A stretch of DNA of 64,000 nucleotides, from positions 1 through 64,000 of the forward strand of contig JBQTGW010000014.1 in assembly GCA_052390495.1 (NCBI GenBank). The letters run 5' to 3'. Made by a program: the position numbers and the translations under genes. The stretch's first letter is position 1. Every line of letters begins with the position of its first letter. A model generated the notes under the pieces. The model saw only the letters and a list, made by a program, of their open reading frames with translations, searched no databases and was not told the DNA's origin. This stretch comes from GCA-003244245 sp052390495 (GTDB taxonomy: Bacteria > Actinomycetota > Actinomycetes > Mycobacteriales > Pseudonocardiaceae). This document shows positions 40,939 to 48,120 of the stretch, piece by piece.

Positions 40939-41147
40939 TGGTCTGTTCGTAAGGGATGGAGCTTAAGCAAGGGCCGAACTCCGGGGCGTAGGAAGCCGTG
41001 ATGGCCTCAGCCAATTCCGCGAGCTACTCGCCGCACGCACCAGCCAACTCCGGGCCGAGCTCCGGCCGTGAATATCAGCACACAGATCTCGAGGAGTAAC
41101 CTGCGCGTTGCGGCTCACCACCTGCCCGGCCGATGACGGGACGGATC

Positions 41148-41366
41148 TCAGGTCGCATCAACGGTCGTTGCGCTGACCGTCGACGGGTTCGGAATCGCCT
41201 CACCCTGCTCGCGCATCACCTCAAGGTGACCGCGCATCGCCTCATTCATCTCCGACAGGACTTCCTCTTCCGTGTCGCCGAGCACGACGCAGCCGGGGAG
41301 GTCGGGGCTCCACGCACCGTAGCCGCCGTCGTCCGCTCGCTCGATGATGATCGCGTAGATATTCAT
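41148..41366 (-). CDS. HicB-like antitoxin, toxin partner truncated
   Basis: A 72-residue HicB domain protein: MNIYAIIIERADDGGYGAWS, PDLPGCVVLGDTEEEVLSEM and NEAMRGHLEVMREQGEAIPN form the degenerate RNase-H-like fold of HicB antitoxins. The ATG at 41366 has AGGAGG six bases upstream, and its first bases overlap the stop of a HicA remnant, as in intact hicAB pairs. There is no added DNA-binding domain. With HicA reduced to its last residues, this is an orphan antitoxin, possibly kept for cross-neutralisation or simply not yet lost. Confidence 0.85.
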   Translation of the reverse strand: MNIYAIIIERADDGGYGAWSPDLPGCVVLGDTEEEVLSEMNEAMRGHLEVMREQGEAIPNPSTVSATTVDAT

Positions 41367-41452
41367 TGCGGCCTCCTGTTGATCCTCGCCTGCTTCAGGA
41401 TGCTGCGCTCGGTACCGATGGGCAAGTCCCGGCCCAGCCACCCGGCGCCACC
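41363..41452 (-). pseudogene. HicA toxin C-terminal remnant
   Basis: Minus-strand codons ending at the TGA 41363-41365 read RDLPIGTERSILKQARINRR-PQ, the invariant C-terminus of HicA mRNA interferases. The stop overlaps the HicB start by one or two bases, exactly as in functional operons. The preceding double-stranded-RNA-binding part with the catalytic His is missing; upstream there is a hairpin (41468-41499). Confidence 0.8.
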
Positions 41453-41467
41453 GCATTCAGCGGGCTG

Positions 41468-41499
41468 AGCGGGGTTATCAGGGTGCCGGTAACCCCGCT
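41468..41499. terminator. 10-bp stem-loop bordering ligC and the hicA remnant
   Basis: AGCGGGGTTA (41468-41477) pairs with TAACCCCGCT (41490-41499) around a 12-nt loop, with a further partial repeat of the ATTCAGCGGG type at 41454-41463. It lies just upstream of the hicA remnant and downstream of nothing intact on the plus strand. It may be a terminator of a deleted gene. Confidence 0.5.
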
Positions 41500-41649
41500 G
41501 AATGCGTATCACGGACGCACTCCTTGGGTGTGACGTACCGAGGAAAAGCGCGCGGCTCAGCTGCGACGGAGTCGGGTATGTCTTGGGGTGTCGGCGCGCT
41601 TCGGCGAACCGGGTGCGGTGTGCTGGGGGTGGGGGAGGACACTGGGGGC

Positions 41650-42717
41650 GTGCGCCTTCCTGTTATGCCGCCTGTTGCGCCGATGCTGGCCAAGCCCATC
41701 ACAGGCATTCCTGTTGGTCAGCACTATGAGCCGAAGTGGGACGGGTTCAGGTCCATCGTTTTCCGGGACGGTGATGAGGTCGAGATCGGCAGCCGCAACG
41801 AGCGGCCGATGACCCGCTACTTCCCCGAGGTCGTCGAGGCCGTCCTGGCGAACTTCCCGCCTCGCGCGGTGATCGACGGTGAGATCGTCATCGCCGACCA
41901 GGAACGCAATACCCTCGACTTCGAGGCCTTGCAGCAGCGCATCCACCCAGCCGCCAGCCGGATCAAGCTGCTGGCCGAGCAGACCCCGGCCAGCTTCGTC
42001 GCCTTCGACCTGCTCGCGCTCGACGACACCGACCTCACCGGGCAGCCGCTCACCGTGCGGCGGGCCGCCCTCGAACAAGCCCTCGCCGATGCCGACGCAC
42101 CGGTCCACCTCACCCCGGCTACCCAGGATCAGGACCTGGCCCGGCAGTGGTTCGACCAGTTCGAGGGTGCCGGGCTCGACGGCCTGATCGCCAAGCGGCT
42201 GGATCTGCGCTACCAGCCGGACAAGCGGGTCATGAGCAAGATCAAGCATGAGCGGACGGCCGACTGCGTGGTCGCCGGCTACCGGGTGCACAAGTCCGGT
42301 CCGGACGCCCTCGGGTCACTGCTGCTCGGGCTCTATGACGACCGGGGCGTCCTCGTGTCGGTCGGCGTGGTCGGCGCCTTCCCGATGGCACGCCGTCGCC
42401 AGCTGCTCACCGAGCTGCAGCCGATGGTCACCACCTTCGACGACCACCCGTGGGCGTGGGCCCGGCAGGAAGAGGGGGAGCGCACCCCGCGCAAGTCAGA
42501 GGCCAGCCGCTGGAACGTCGGCCGGGATCTGTCCTTTGTCCCGCTGCGGCCGGAGCGCGTCGTCGAGGTCCGCTACGACTATATGGAGGGGGTCCGGTTC
42601 CGGCACACCACCCAGTTCGTCCGCTGGCGTCCCGACCGCGACCCTCGCTCCTGCACCTACGACCAGCTCGAGCGACCCGTCCGCTTCGACCTCGCCGACG
42701 TCCTCACGAGCGCCTGA
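41650..42717 (+). CDS. ligC: ATP-dependent DNA ligase LigC
   Basis: A 355-residue monofunctional ATP-dependent DNA ligase. The adenylation motif I EPKWDGFRSIVFRDGDEVEI (Lys in EPKWDG, about residue 28) is followed by RNERPMTRYFPE, DGEIVIADQERNTLDFEALQ, FVAFDLLALDD, EGAGLDGLIAKRLDLRYQPD and the OB-fold KIKHERTADCVVAGYRVHKS. The protein ends after an RWRPDRDPRSCTYDQLERP block. The N-terminus and sequence pattern match M. tuberculosis LigC (Rv3731), which works in alternative excision repair or backup end-joining. The GTG at 41650 (VRLPVMPPVAPMLAK) is favoured by this match, with GGGGGAGGA upstream. No Ku or LigD gene lies nearby. Confidence 0.93.
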   Translation: MRLPVMPPVAPMLAKPITGIPVGQHYEPKWDGFRSIVFRDGDEVEIGSRNERPMTRYFPEVVEAVLANFPPRAVIDGEIVIADQERNTLDFEALQQRIHPAASRIKLLAEQTPASFVAFDLLALDDTDLTGQPLTVRRAALEQALADADAPVHLTPATQDQDLARQWFDQFEGAGLDGLIAKRLDLRYQPDKRVMSKIKHERTADCVVAGYRVHKSGPDALGSLLLGLYDDRGVLVSVGVVGAFPMARRRQLLTELQPMVTTFDDHPWAWARQEEGERTPRKSEASRWNVGRDLSFVPLRPERVVEVRYDYMEGVRFRHTTQFVRWRPDRDPRSCTYDQLERPVRFDLADVLTSA

Positions 42718-42771
42718 GACCCGGGCATCAGGGCCGGACACACCGAGCACGAGCGCCTGACACGCCGAGCA

Positions 42772-43074
42772 TCAGGGGCGCTTGGAGCGGCGCTGGTTGA
42801 TGTGACCGCCGATTAGCATGATCACTAGCAGGGTGCCTAGGGCGATCAGCCAGACGTCTTCGACGTAGCTCGTGTGATTGCCGATGAGCATCGCGAACAT
42901 CGCGATTGCGGTGATCCATCCGGCGATTGCGGTGGCCTTCGGGAATGTGCCGTGCCAGCCCCACTGCGCCGATGGTTCCTGGGCCGATGGTTCCTGGGCG
43001 CCGTCACCATGGGGCACCACGTCGGTCGAGGGCTCGTCGGTGGGGTGCTGACTTGTCGCGGCCACGCCTGTCAT
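42772..43074 (-). CDS. DUF2631-like two-helix membrane protein
   Basis: A 100-residue protein with a disordered N-terminus containing a duplicated EPSAQ unit (EPSAQEPSAQWGWHGTF, from a 15-bp repeat at 42969-42998). Two membrane helices follow (AIAGWITAIAMFAMLIGNH and VWLIALGTLLVIMLIGGHIN) and a basic end. The order WGWHG, IAGW and GNH before an Asp/Trp loop resembles DUF2631 proteins of mycobacteria and relatives, which neighbour dxr. Function unknown. It reads towards the ligC end. Confidence 0.7.
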   Translation of the reverse strand: MTGVAATSQHPTDEPSTDVVPHGDGAQEPSAQEPSAQWGWHGTFPKATAIAGWITAIAMFAMLIGNHTSYVEDVWLIALGTLLVIMLIGGHINQRRSKRP

Positions 43075-43088
43075 CGTTGCACAGTCCG

Positions 43089-43138
43089 GCCAGCGGGGCA
43101 GACGGGACCTGCGTCTGCAGATCCCGTCCGCCCCGCTG
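43089..43138 (-). terminator. long hairpin ending the GlsB-like gene
   Basis: CCAGCGGGGCAGACGGGA from 43089 pairs with TCCCGTCCGCCCCGCTGG ending at 43138, with a single G-T type mismatch and an inner continuation. It lies 7 bases beyond the stop of the minus-strand GlsB-like gene and before the DUF2631-like gene. Confidence 0.75.
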
Positions 43139-43144
43139 GGTTGG

Positions 43145-43414
43145 TCAGCTACGAACCGCCCTGCGTCCCACGACCACCCGGTAGATCGCCAGAACGACGA
43201 TCGACCCGATGATTGCGACGAGCCAGGTCTGGATACTCCAGAACTCTCTGAGTCCCACCCCGAAGATGCGGCTGCCGATGAAGCCTCCCAGCAGCGCTCC
43301 GGCTACACCCAGCAACATGGTGATGATGATGCCGCCCGGGTCCTTACCCGGCATGATCGCCTTCGCGATGGCCCCGGCGATCAGGCCGAGCACGATCCAT
43401 CCGATGATGCCCAT
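43145..43414 (-). CDS. GlsB/YeaQ/YmgE family stress-response membrane protein
   Basis: An 89-residue transglycosylase-associated (GlsB/YeaQ/YmgE) membrane protein with three helices: MGIIGWIVLGLIAGAIAKAI, GGIIITMLLGVAGALLGGFI and TWLVAIIGSIVVLAIYRVVV. The hallmark GxxAGxxAKxIMPG(K)DPGG is clear. The family is induced by envelope or general stress; the mechanism is unknown. ATG 43414 follows GGAAGGAG. It is divergent from dxr, with a 144-base shared promoter region, and ends in the hairpin 43089-43138. Confidence 0.92.
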   Translation of the reverse strand: MGIIGWIVLGLIAGAIAKAIMPGKDPGGIIITMLLGVAGALLGGFIGSRIFGVGLREFWSIQTWLVAIIGSIVVLAIYRVVVGRRAVRS

Positions 43415-43558
43415 GCCTACTCCTTCCGTGAAGGAGAGCTGGCCCCGCCACGCCAACTCCAAGAACGCACCCCAGGAGCCCGGTGAACCGGTCCCGCACA
43501 GGCAGCGTTATCCCGTTGGGTGGGCTATGCAGCCGCCGAAGCGGTGCCGTCCAGGAGA

Positions 43559-44806
43559 ATGACCGAGATGGACCCCTCCGATCGTCCGCGTTCGGTACTG
43601 CTGCTCGGCAGTACCGGCTCCATCGGCCTGCAAGCCCTCGACGTCATGCGCCGCAACCCAGCGCGCTTCCGGGCCGTCGGGCTCGCCGCAGGCGGGGCCG
43701 ATCCGCAAGCCCTGGCCGCGCAGGTACTGCAGACCGGGGCCTGCGCTGTCGCCGTCACTCGCGGCCGGTCGGCTCAGGATCTGCAGCTGGCGCTGTTCGC
43801 CGAGGCGCAGCGACGCGGGTACGACCGGGGCAAGTACCGGATGCCGCGGATTCTGGCCGGCCCCGACGCGGTGGTCGAGCTGATCGCCACCGAGCCCGCC
43901 GACGTGGTGCTCAACGGGGTGACCGGTTCCCGGGGCCTGGCACCGACCCTGGCCGCCCTGCGCAGCGGGGCGCGGCTGGCCCTGGCCAACAAGGAGTCCC
44001 TGGTGGCTGGGGGTGCTCTGGTCACCAAAACCGCCGCCCCCGGTCAGATCGTTCCGGTGGATTCGGAGCATTCCGCGCTGGCCCAGTGCTTACGCGCGGG
44101 CAGCCGGGCGGAGGTGGCCCGGCTGGTGCTCACCGCGTCGGGGGGGCCATTCCGTGGGCGGCGCCGCGAGGAACTGGCGGGTGTCACTGCCGAGCAGGCT
44201 CTGGCGCACCCCACCTGGCGAATGGGTCCGGTGGTCACTGTGAACTCAGCCACTCTGGTGAACAAGGGGTTGGAGCTGATCGAGACACACTTGCTTTTCG
44301 GCGTTCCCTACGACCGCATCGACGTGGTGGTGCACCCGCAGTCCGTGATCCACTCGATGGTCACCTTCACGGACGGCTCCACAATGGCCCAAGCCAGCCC
44401 ACCCGACATGCGGTTGCCGATCGCGCTGGCGCTGGGCTGGCCGGACCGGGTGGCCGACGCGGTGCAGGCCTGCGACTTCGGCTGTCCCATGAGCTGGACG
44501 TTCGAGCCGGTGGACACCGCGACGTTCCCCGCCATTGAGCTGGCCAGGGCGGCAGGTGGGTCGGGCGGCTGCGTGCCCGCGGTGTTCAATGCCGCGAACG
44601 AGGAGGCCGTGGCCGCGTTTCTCGAAGACCGCATCGCCTTCCACGGCATTGTCGACACCGTGGAGGCTGTGTTGGGCGAGGCGCACGGGTGGCGCCACGA
44701 CCCGACTACGGTAGAGGACGTGCTGGCTGCTGAGGGTTGGGCGCGGAGCAGGGCCAGAGAGTTACTTGGCGGCAGGCCCGCCCGAGCCGAGAGGAGCGAA
44801 GCGTGA
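43559..44806 (+). CDS. dxr: 1-deoxy-D-xylulose 5-phosphate reductoisomerase
   Basis: A 415-residue DXR, the second enzyme of the MEP isoprenoid pathway (NADPH, divalent metal). LLLGSTGSIGLQALDVMRRN is the NADPH site, LANKESLVAGG and VPVDSEHSALAQCL (metal ligands Asp-x-Glu) the active site, LTASGGPF, HPTWRMGPVVTVNSATLVNK and EHLLFG-type helix ETHLLFGVPYDRIDVVVHPQ follow. The loop EYRMP-like insertion (RRGYDRGKYRMPRIL) is slightly longer than in E. coli. The ATG at 43559 has CAGGAG upstream. Its stop overlaps rip1 by GTGA. The cluster dxr-rip1-ispG is conserved in mycobacteria (Rv2870c-Rv2868c). Confidence 0.97.
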   Translation: MTEMDPSDRPRSVLLLGSTGSIGLQALDVMRRNPARFRAVGLAAGGADPQALAAQVLQTGACAVAVTRGRSAQDLQLALFAEAQRRGYDRGKYRMPRILAGPDAVVELIATEPADVVLNGVTGSRGLAPTLAALRSGARLALANKESLVAGGALVTKTAAPGQIVPVDSEHSALAQCLRAGSRAEVARLVLTASGGPFRGRRREELAGVTAEQALAHPTWRMGPVVTVNSATLVNKGLELIETHLLFGVPYDRIDVVVHPQSVIHSMVTFTDGSTMAQASPPDMRLPIALALGWPDRVADAVQACDFGCPMSWTFEPVDTATFPAIELARAAGGSGGCVPAVFNAANEEAVAAFLEDRIAFHGIVDTVEAVLGEAHGWRHDPTTVEDVLAAEGWARSRARELLGGRPARAERSEA

Positions 44807-46011
44807 CGTTTGTGCTGGGTGTGGTGCTGTTCGCGGTGGGGATTGGTATCTCCGTAGCGTTGCACGAAGCCGGCCACATGTGCAGCGCCAAGGCCTTCGG
44901 CATGAAGGTACGTCGCTACTTCATCGGCTTCGGCCCCACCTTGTTCTCCTTCCGCCGAGGGGAGACCGAGTACGGCCTCAAGGCAATCCCCGCGGGTGGC
45001 TTCTGCGACATCGCCGGGATGACCGCCCAGGAGACCCTGCACGATCCCGATGACCGCAGGCGCGCGTTCTTCCGCTACCCCACCTGGAAGCGGGTGGTGG
45101 TCCTTTCGGCAGGCTCGCTGACCCACTTCGCCCTGGGCATCGTGCTGATCTACGTGATGACGGTGTCCACGGGTTTGCTGAAACCGATCCCGAACGCGGA
45201 CCCCACCGGGATAGCCACGGTCAGTCCGTGCACCAGCCTGAACGACGACGGCTCCTGCCCGGCCGGTTCCCCGGCCCCGGCCAGGGATGCGGGCTTGCAG
45301 CCGGGCGATCGTGTGCTGGCCGTGGCAGGCACCCCGGTGCAGGACCGCAAGGAACTCTACGCCGCAATCCAGAGCCGCTCCGGTCCAACCGAGTTCCGGC
45401 TCGAGCGTGACGGTCAACAACGCACAGCGACAGTCGACGTCGCTCAGGTCCCGGCCTGGGCCGTGGGAGGCCAGGGTGACGCCCCTGTCGGGGCGATCGG
45501 CGTGAAGTTGCAACCCACGGCCGAAGTGGTGCAGTACGGCCCGGTGGATGCGGTGGGCGAGACCTTCACGTTTACCGGCACAATGTTCGTCAATACCTGG
45601 GAGGGGCTTAAGCAGTTCCCCGAGAAGGTCCCGTTGCTGCTCAATCGGATTGGTGGGGAGTATCGCGAGGACACCCCGATCAGCGTGGTGGGAGCCAGCG
45701 TGTTGGGTGGCGATGCCGTGGATCTCGGCGCTTGGGCGTTCTTTCTGTTCCTGCTGGCCGCGCTGAACTTCTTCATCGGGGTGTTCAACCTGCTTCCGCT
45801 GCTCCCGCTGGACGGCGGACACATCGCGGTCAACCTCTACGAGCGGGCCCGCAATCTCGTCCGGCAGGCTCGCGGGCGTCCGGCAGGCCCACCGGTGGAC
45901 TACAACCGGCTGATGCCACTCACCTATGCCGTGATGATCGTGTTCATCGGAGTGAGTGCCCTGACGCTTATCGCCGACATCGTCAATCCCATGCGGTTCG
46001 GGCGCCAATGA
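44803..46011 (+). CDS. rip1: site-2 intramembrane metalloprotease Rip1/RseP
   Basis: A 402-residue M50 protease cutting anti-sigma factors and other membrane proteins. Catalytic HEAGH is at VALHEAGHMCSAKAFGMKVR (residues about 20-39), and the third zinc ligand region is LLPLLPLDGGHIAVNL near 340. A PDZ domain (about 160-240: DAGLQPGDRVLAVAGTPVQD) lies between helices 2 and 3, as in M. tuberculosis Rip1 (Rv2869c). Four to five membrane helices are visible, including FALGIVLIYVMTV and FFLFLLAALNFFIGVFNLL. GTG 44803 overlaps dxr by 4 bases. It sits between two MEP-pathway genes. Confidence 0.95.
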   Translation: MTFVLGVVLFAVGIGISVALHEAGHMCSAKAFGMKVRRYFIGFGPTLFSFRRGETEYGLKAIPAGGFCDIAGMTAQETLHDPDDRRRAFFRYPTWKRVVVLSAGSLTHFALGIVLIYVMTVSTGLLKPIPNADPTGIATVSPCTSLNDDGSCPAGSPAPARDAGLQPGDRVLAVAGTPVQDRKELYAAIQSRSGPTEFRLERDGQQRTATVDVAQVPAWAVGGQGDAPVGAIGVKLQPTAEVVQYGPVDAVGETFTFTGTMFVNTWEGLKQFPEKVPLLLNRIGGEYREDTPISVVGASVLGGDAVDLGAWAFFLFLLAALNFFIGVFNLLPLLPLDGGHIAVNLYERARNLVRQARGRPAGPPVDYNRLMPLTYAVMIVFIGVSALTLIADIVNPMRFGRQ

Positions 46012-46032
46012 CTAGTCAGGAGATGATGATCC

Positions 46033-47190
46033 GTGTCCGAAGGAAGCGGTGTCGCGCTCGGCATGCCTGCGCTACCGCCACCCACGCTTGCCGGACGTAG
46101 GAAGACCCGCCAGCTGCAGGTCGGCCCGGTGGGCGTGGGCAGTGAACACCAGGTGTCCGTGCAGTCGATGACCACCACGCTCACCGCCGACGTCGACGCC
46201 ACCCTGCAGCAGATCGCCGAGCTGACCGCGGCGGGCTGCGACATCGTCCGGGTCGCCGTTCCCAGCGCCGACGACGCCGAAGCACTGGCGGCCATCGCGC
46301 GGAAGTCACAGATTCCGGTGATCGCCGACATTCACTTCCAGCCCAAGTACGTCTTCGCGGCCATCGACGCAGGCTGCGCCGCAGTGCGGGTCAACCCTGG
46401 CAACATCAAGAAATTCGACGACCGGGTGGGTGAGATCGCCCGCGCCGCGAGAGATGCGGGTACCCCGATCAGAATCGGGGTCAATGCCGGATCCCTCGAT
46501 CCCAAGATCCTGGCCAAATACGGCAAGGCGACCCCGGAGGCGCTCGTCGAGTCGGCGCTGTGGGAGGCGAGCCTGTTCGCGGAGCACGACTTCGGCGACA
46601 TCAAGATCTCGGTCAAGCACCATGACCCGGTAATCATGGTGCGGGCTTACGAGCTACTTGCCCAACAGTGCGACTATCCGCTGCACCTCGGAGTCACCGA
46701 GGCCGGCCCGGCATTCCAGGGCACCATCAAGTCGGCTACCGCCTTCGGAGCGTTGCTGAGCCAGGGCATCGGCGACACCATCCGAGTCTCGCTGTCCGCC
46801 CCGCCGGTCGAGGAAGTGAAGGTCGGCCTCCAGATCTTGGAGTCGCTGAACCTGCGGCAGCGCCGGTTGGAGATCGTGTCCTGCCCGTCCTGTGGGCGGG
46901 CTCAGGTGGACGTCTACAAGCTGGCCGACGAGGTGACCGCGGGCCTGACGGGTATGGAGGTCCCGCTGCGGGTGGCGGTGATGGGCTGCGTGGTGAACGG
47001 GCCTGGGGAGGCTCGGGAAGCCGACCTCGGTGTCGCGTCGGGCAATGGCAAGGGGCAGATTTTCGTTCGCGGTCAGGTGATCAAGACTGTGCCCGAGGCG
47101 CAGATCGTCGAGACGCTCATCGAAGAAGCGATGCGGCTGGCTGAGGGGATGGGCGAATCGGAAGGCACGCCGAGTGTGACCGTCAGCTGA
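46033..47190 (+). CDS. ispG: (E)-4-hydroxy-3-methylbut-2-enyl-diphosphate synthase
   Basis: A 385-residue IspG/GcpE, the penultimate MEP-pathway enzyme using a 4Fe-4S cluster. The TIM barrel starts QSMTTTLTADVDATLQQIAE and IPVIADIHFQPKYVFAAID; GNIKKFDDRVGEIARAARD follows. The cluster ligands are CPSCGRAQVDVYKLA and AVMGCVVNGPGEAREADLGV. The GTG at 46033 is used, 21 bases after rip1. Downstream is a GNAT gene, as in M. tuberculosis (Rv2868c-Rv2867c). Confidence 0.96.
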   Translation: MSEGSGVALGMPALPPPTLAGRRKTRQLQVGPVGVGSEHQVSVQSMTTTLTADVDATLQQIAELTAAGCDIVRVAVPSADDAEALAAIARKSQIPVIADIHFQPKYVFAAIDAGCAAVRVNPGNIKKFDDRVGEIARAARDAGTPIRIGVNAGSLDPKILAKYGKATPEALVESALWEASLFAEHDFGDIKISVKHHDPVIMVRAYELLAQQCDYPLHLGVTEAGPAFQGTIKSATAFGALLSQGIGDTIRVSLSAPPVEEVKVGLQILESLNLRQRRLEIVSCPSCGRAQVDVYKLADEVTAGLTGMEVPLRVAVMGCVVNGPGEAREADLGVASGNGKGQIFVRGQVIKTVPEAQIVETLIEEAMRLAEGMGESEGTPSVTVS

Positions 47191-47271
47191 CGCTGGAGAG
47201 TACTCGGTGCTGGTATAGGTCGCTGGCATGGCTCACCCACCCGCGTACCCAGTTCTGGCAGGCTAAGTCAT

Positions 47272-48105
47272 GTGCTGAAGCTCGCGGGGGTGCGGTTACT
47301 CGACGACCGCGATGTGTGCGGCGTGCGGGAGGTTCTCGCCGCCGATCCAGTGATGTCGTGCATGGTCGCGGCCCGGGTCGAGGCCACTGGGCTGGACCCG
47401 TGGCGGCTCGGCGGAGAGCTGTGGGGCTTCGGCAACCAGCTGGACGGGCTGTGCTTCTCCGGACCCAATCTGGTCCCGCTGCGCGGGGGACGTGCCGCGA
47501 TCCGGGCCTTCGCCGACCGGGCGGCAGGTCGTGCACGGTCCTGCTCGTCGATGGTGGGACCGGCTGATCAGGTGCTCGAGCTGTGGTCGGAACTGCGCGG
47601 GTCGTGGGCACCTGCCCGGGAGGAGCGCCTAAACCAGCCACTGCTGGAGCTCGCCAGCAAGCCACTGGTGCCGGTGGACCCGCTGGTGCGGCCGGTGCGG
47701 CCCAGCGAACTGGACCGCTACCTGCCAGCCGCAGTGGCGATGTTCACCGAAGAGGTGGGAGTGGATCCCCGGCTACCTGACGGCGGGGCGGGCTATCGGG
47801 CACGGGTCGCTGAACTGATCGCGGCGGGTCGGGCATTTGCCCGGTTCGAAGGCGCTGAAGTGGTGTTCAAGGCGGAGATCGGGGCGATGTCGTCCACAGT
47901 GGGCCAGATACAGGGGGTGTGGGTGCACCCGGCTCGCCGCGGGCAGGGCCTCGCCTCCGGAGGAACCGCCGCGGTGGTGGAACGGCTGCAGCGCATGGGT
48001 CGAATCGCGAGCCTCTACGTCAACGCCTTCAATCTGCCTGCCCGGGCCGCGTACCACCGGGTCGGCTTCATTCAGGTCGGTTCCTTCGCCACGGTGTTGT
48101 TTTGA
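47272..48105 (+). CDS. GNAT family acetyltransferase (Rv2867c type)
   Basis: A 277-residue protein with two unequal parts. An N-terminal DUF4081-like region (residues about 1-130: RLLDDRDVCGVREVLAADPV, ELWGFGNQLDGLCFSGPNLV) precedes a C-terminal GNAT domain with the acetyl-CoA loop VWVHPARRGQGLASGGTAAV and the final NAFNLPARAAYHRVGFIQVG. The gene always follows ispG in mycobacteria. The substrate is unknown. The GTG at 47272 begins 81 bases after ispG; no strong ribosome site is seen. Confidence 0.9.
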   Translation: MLKLAGVRLLDDRDVCGVREVLAADPVMSCMVAARVEATGLDPWRLGGELWGFGNQLDGLCFSGPNLVPLRGGRAAIRAFADRAAGRARSCSSMVGPADQVLELWSELRGSWAPAREERLNQPLLELASKPLVPVDPLVRPVRPSELDRYLPAAVAMFTEEVGVDPRLPDGGAGYRARVAELIAAGRAFARFEGAEVVFKAEIGAMSSTVGQIQGVWVHPARRGQGLASGGTAAVVERLQRMGRIASLYVNAFNLPARAAYHRVGFIQVGSFATVLF

Positions 48106-48120
48106 GCCATACTCGCGGCC

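Noticed and set aside
40939..41147. Possible short ORFs between the membrane protein and hicB
   Set aside because: A plus-strand frame ending near 41070 reads like a protein C-terminus (SQFRELLAARTSQLRAEL), but no start or family could be supported; at most it is debris.
44308..46008. 566-residue minus-strand open frame opposite rip1 and dxr
   Set aside because: Composition (His/Gln/Gly/Arg-rich) is typical of antisense frames in GC-rich genes; both plus-strand genes have complete catalytic motifs.
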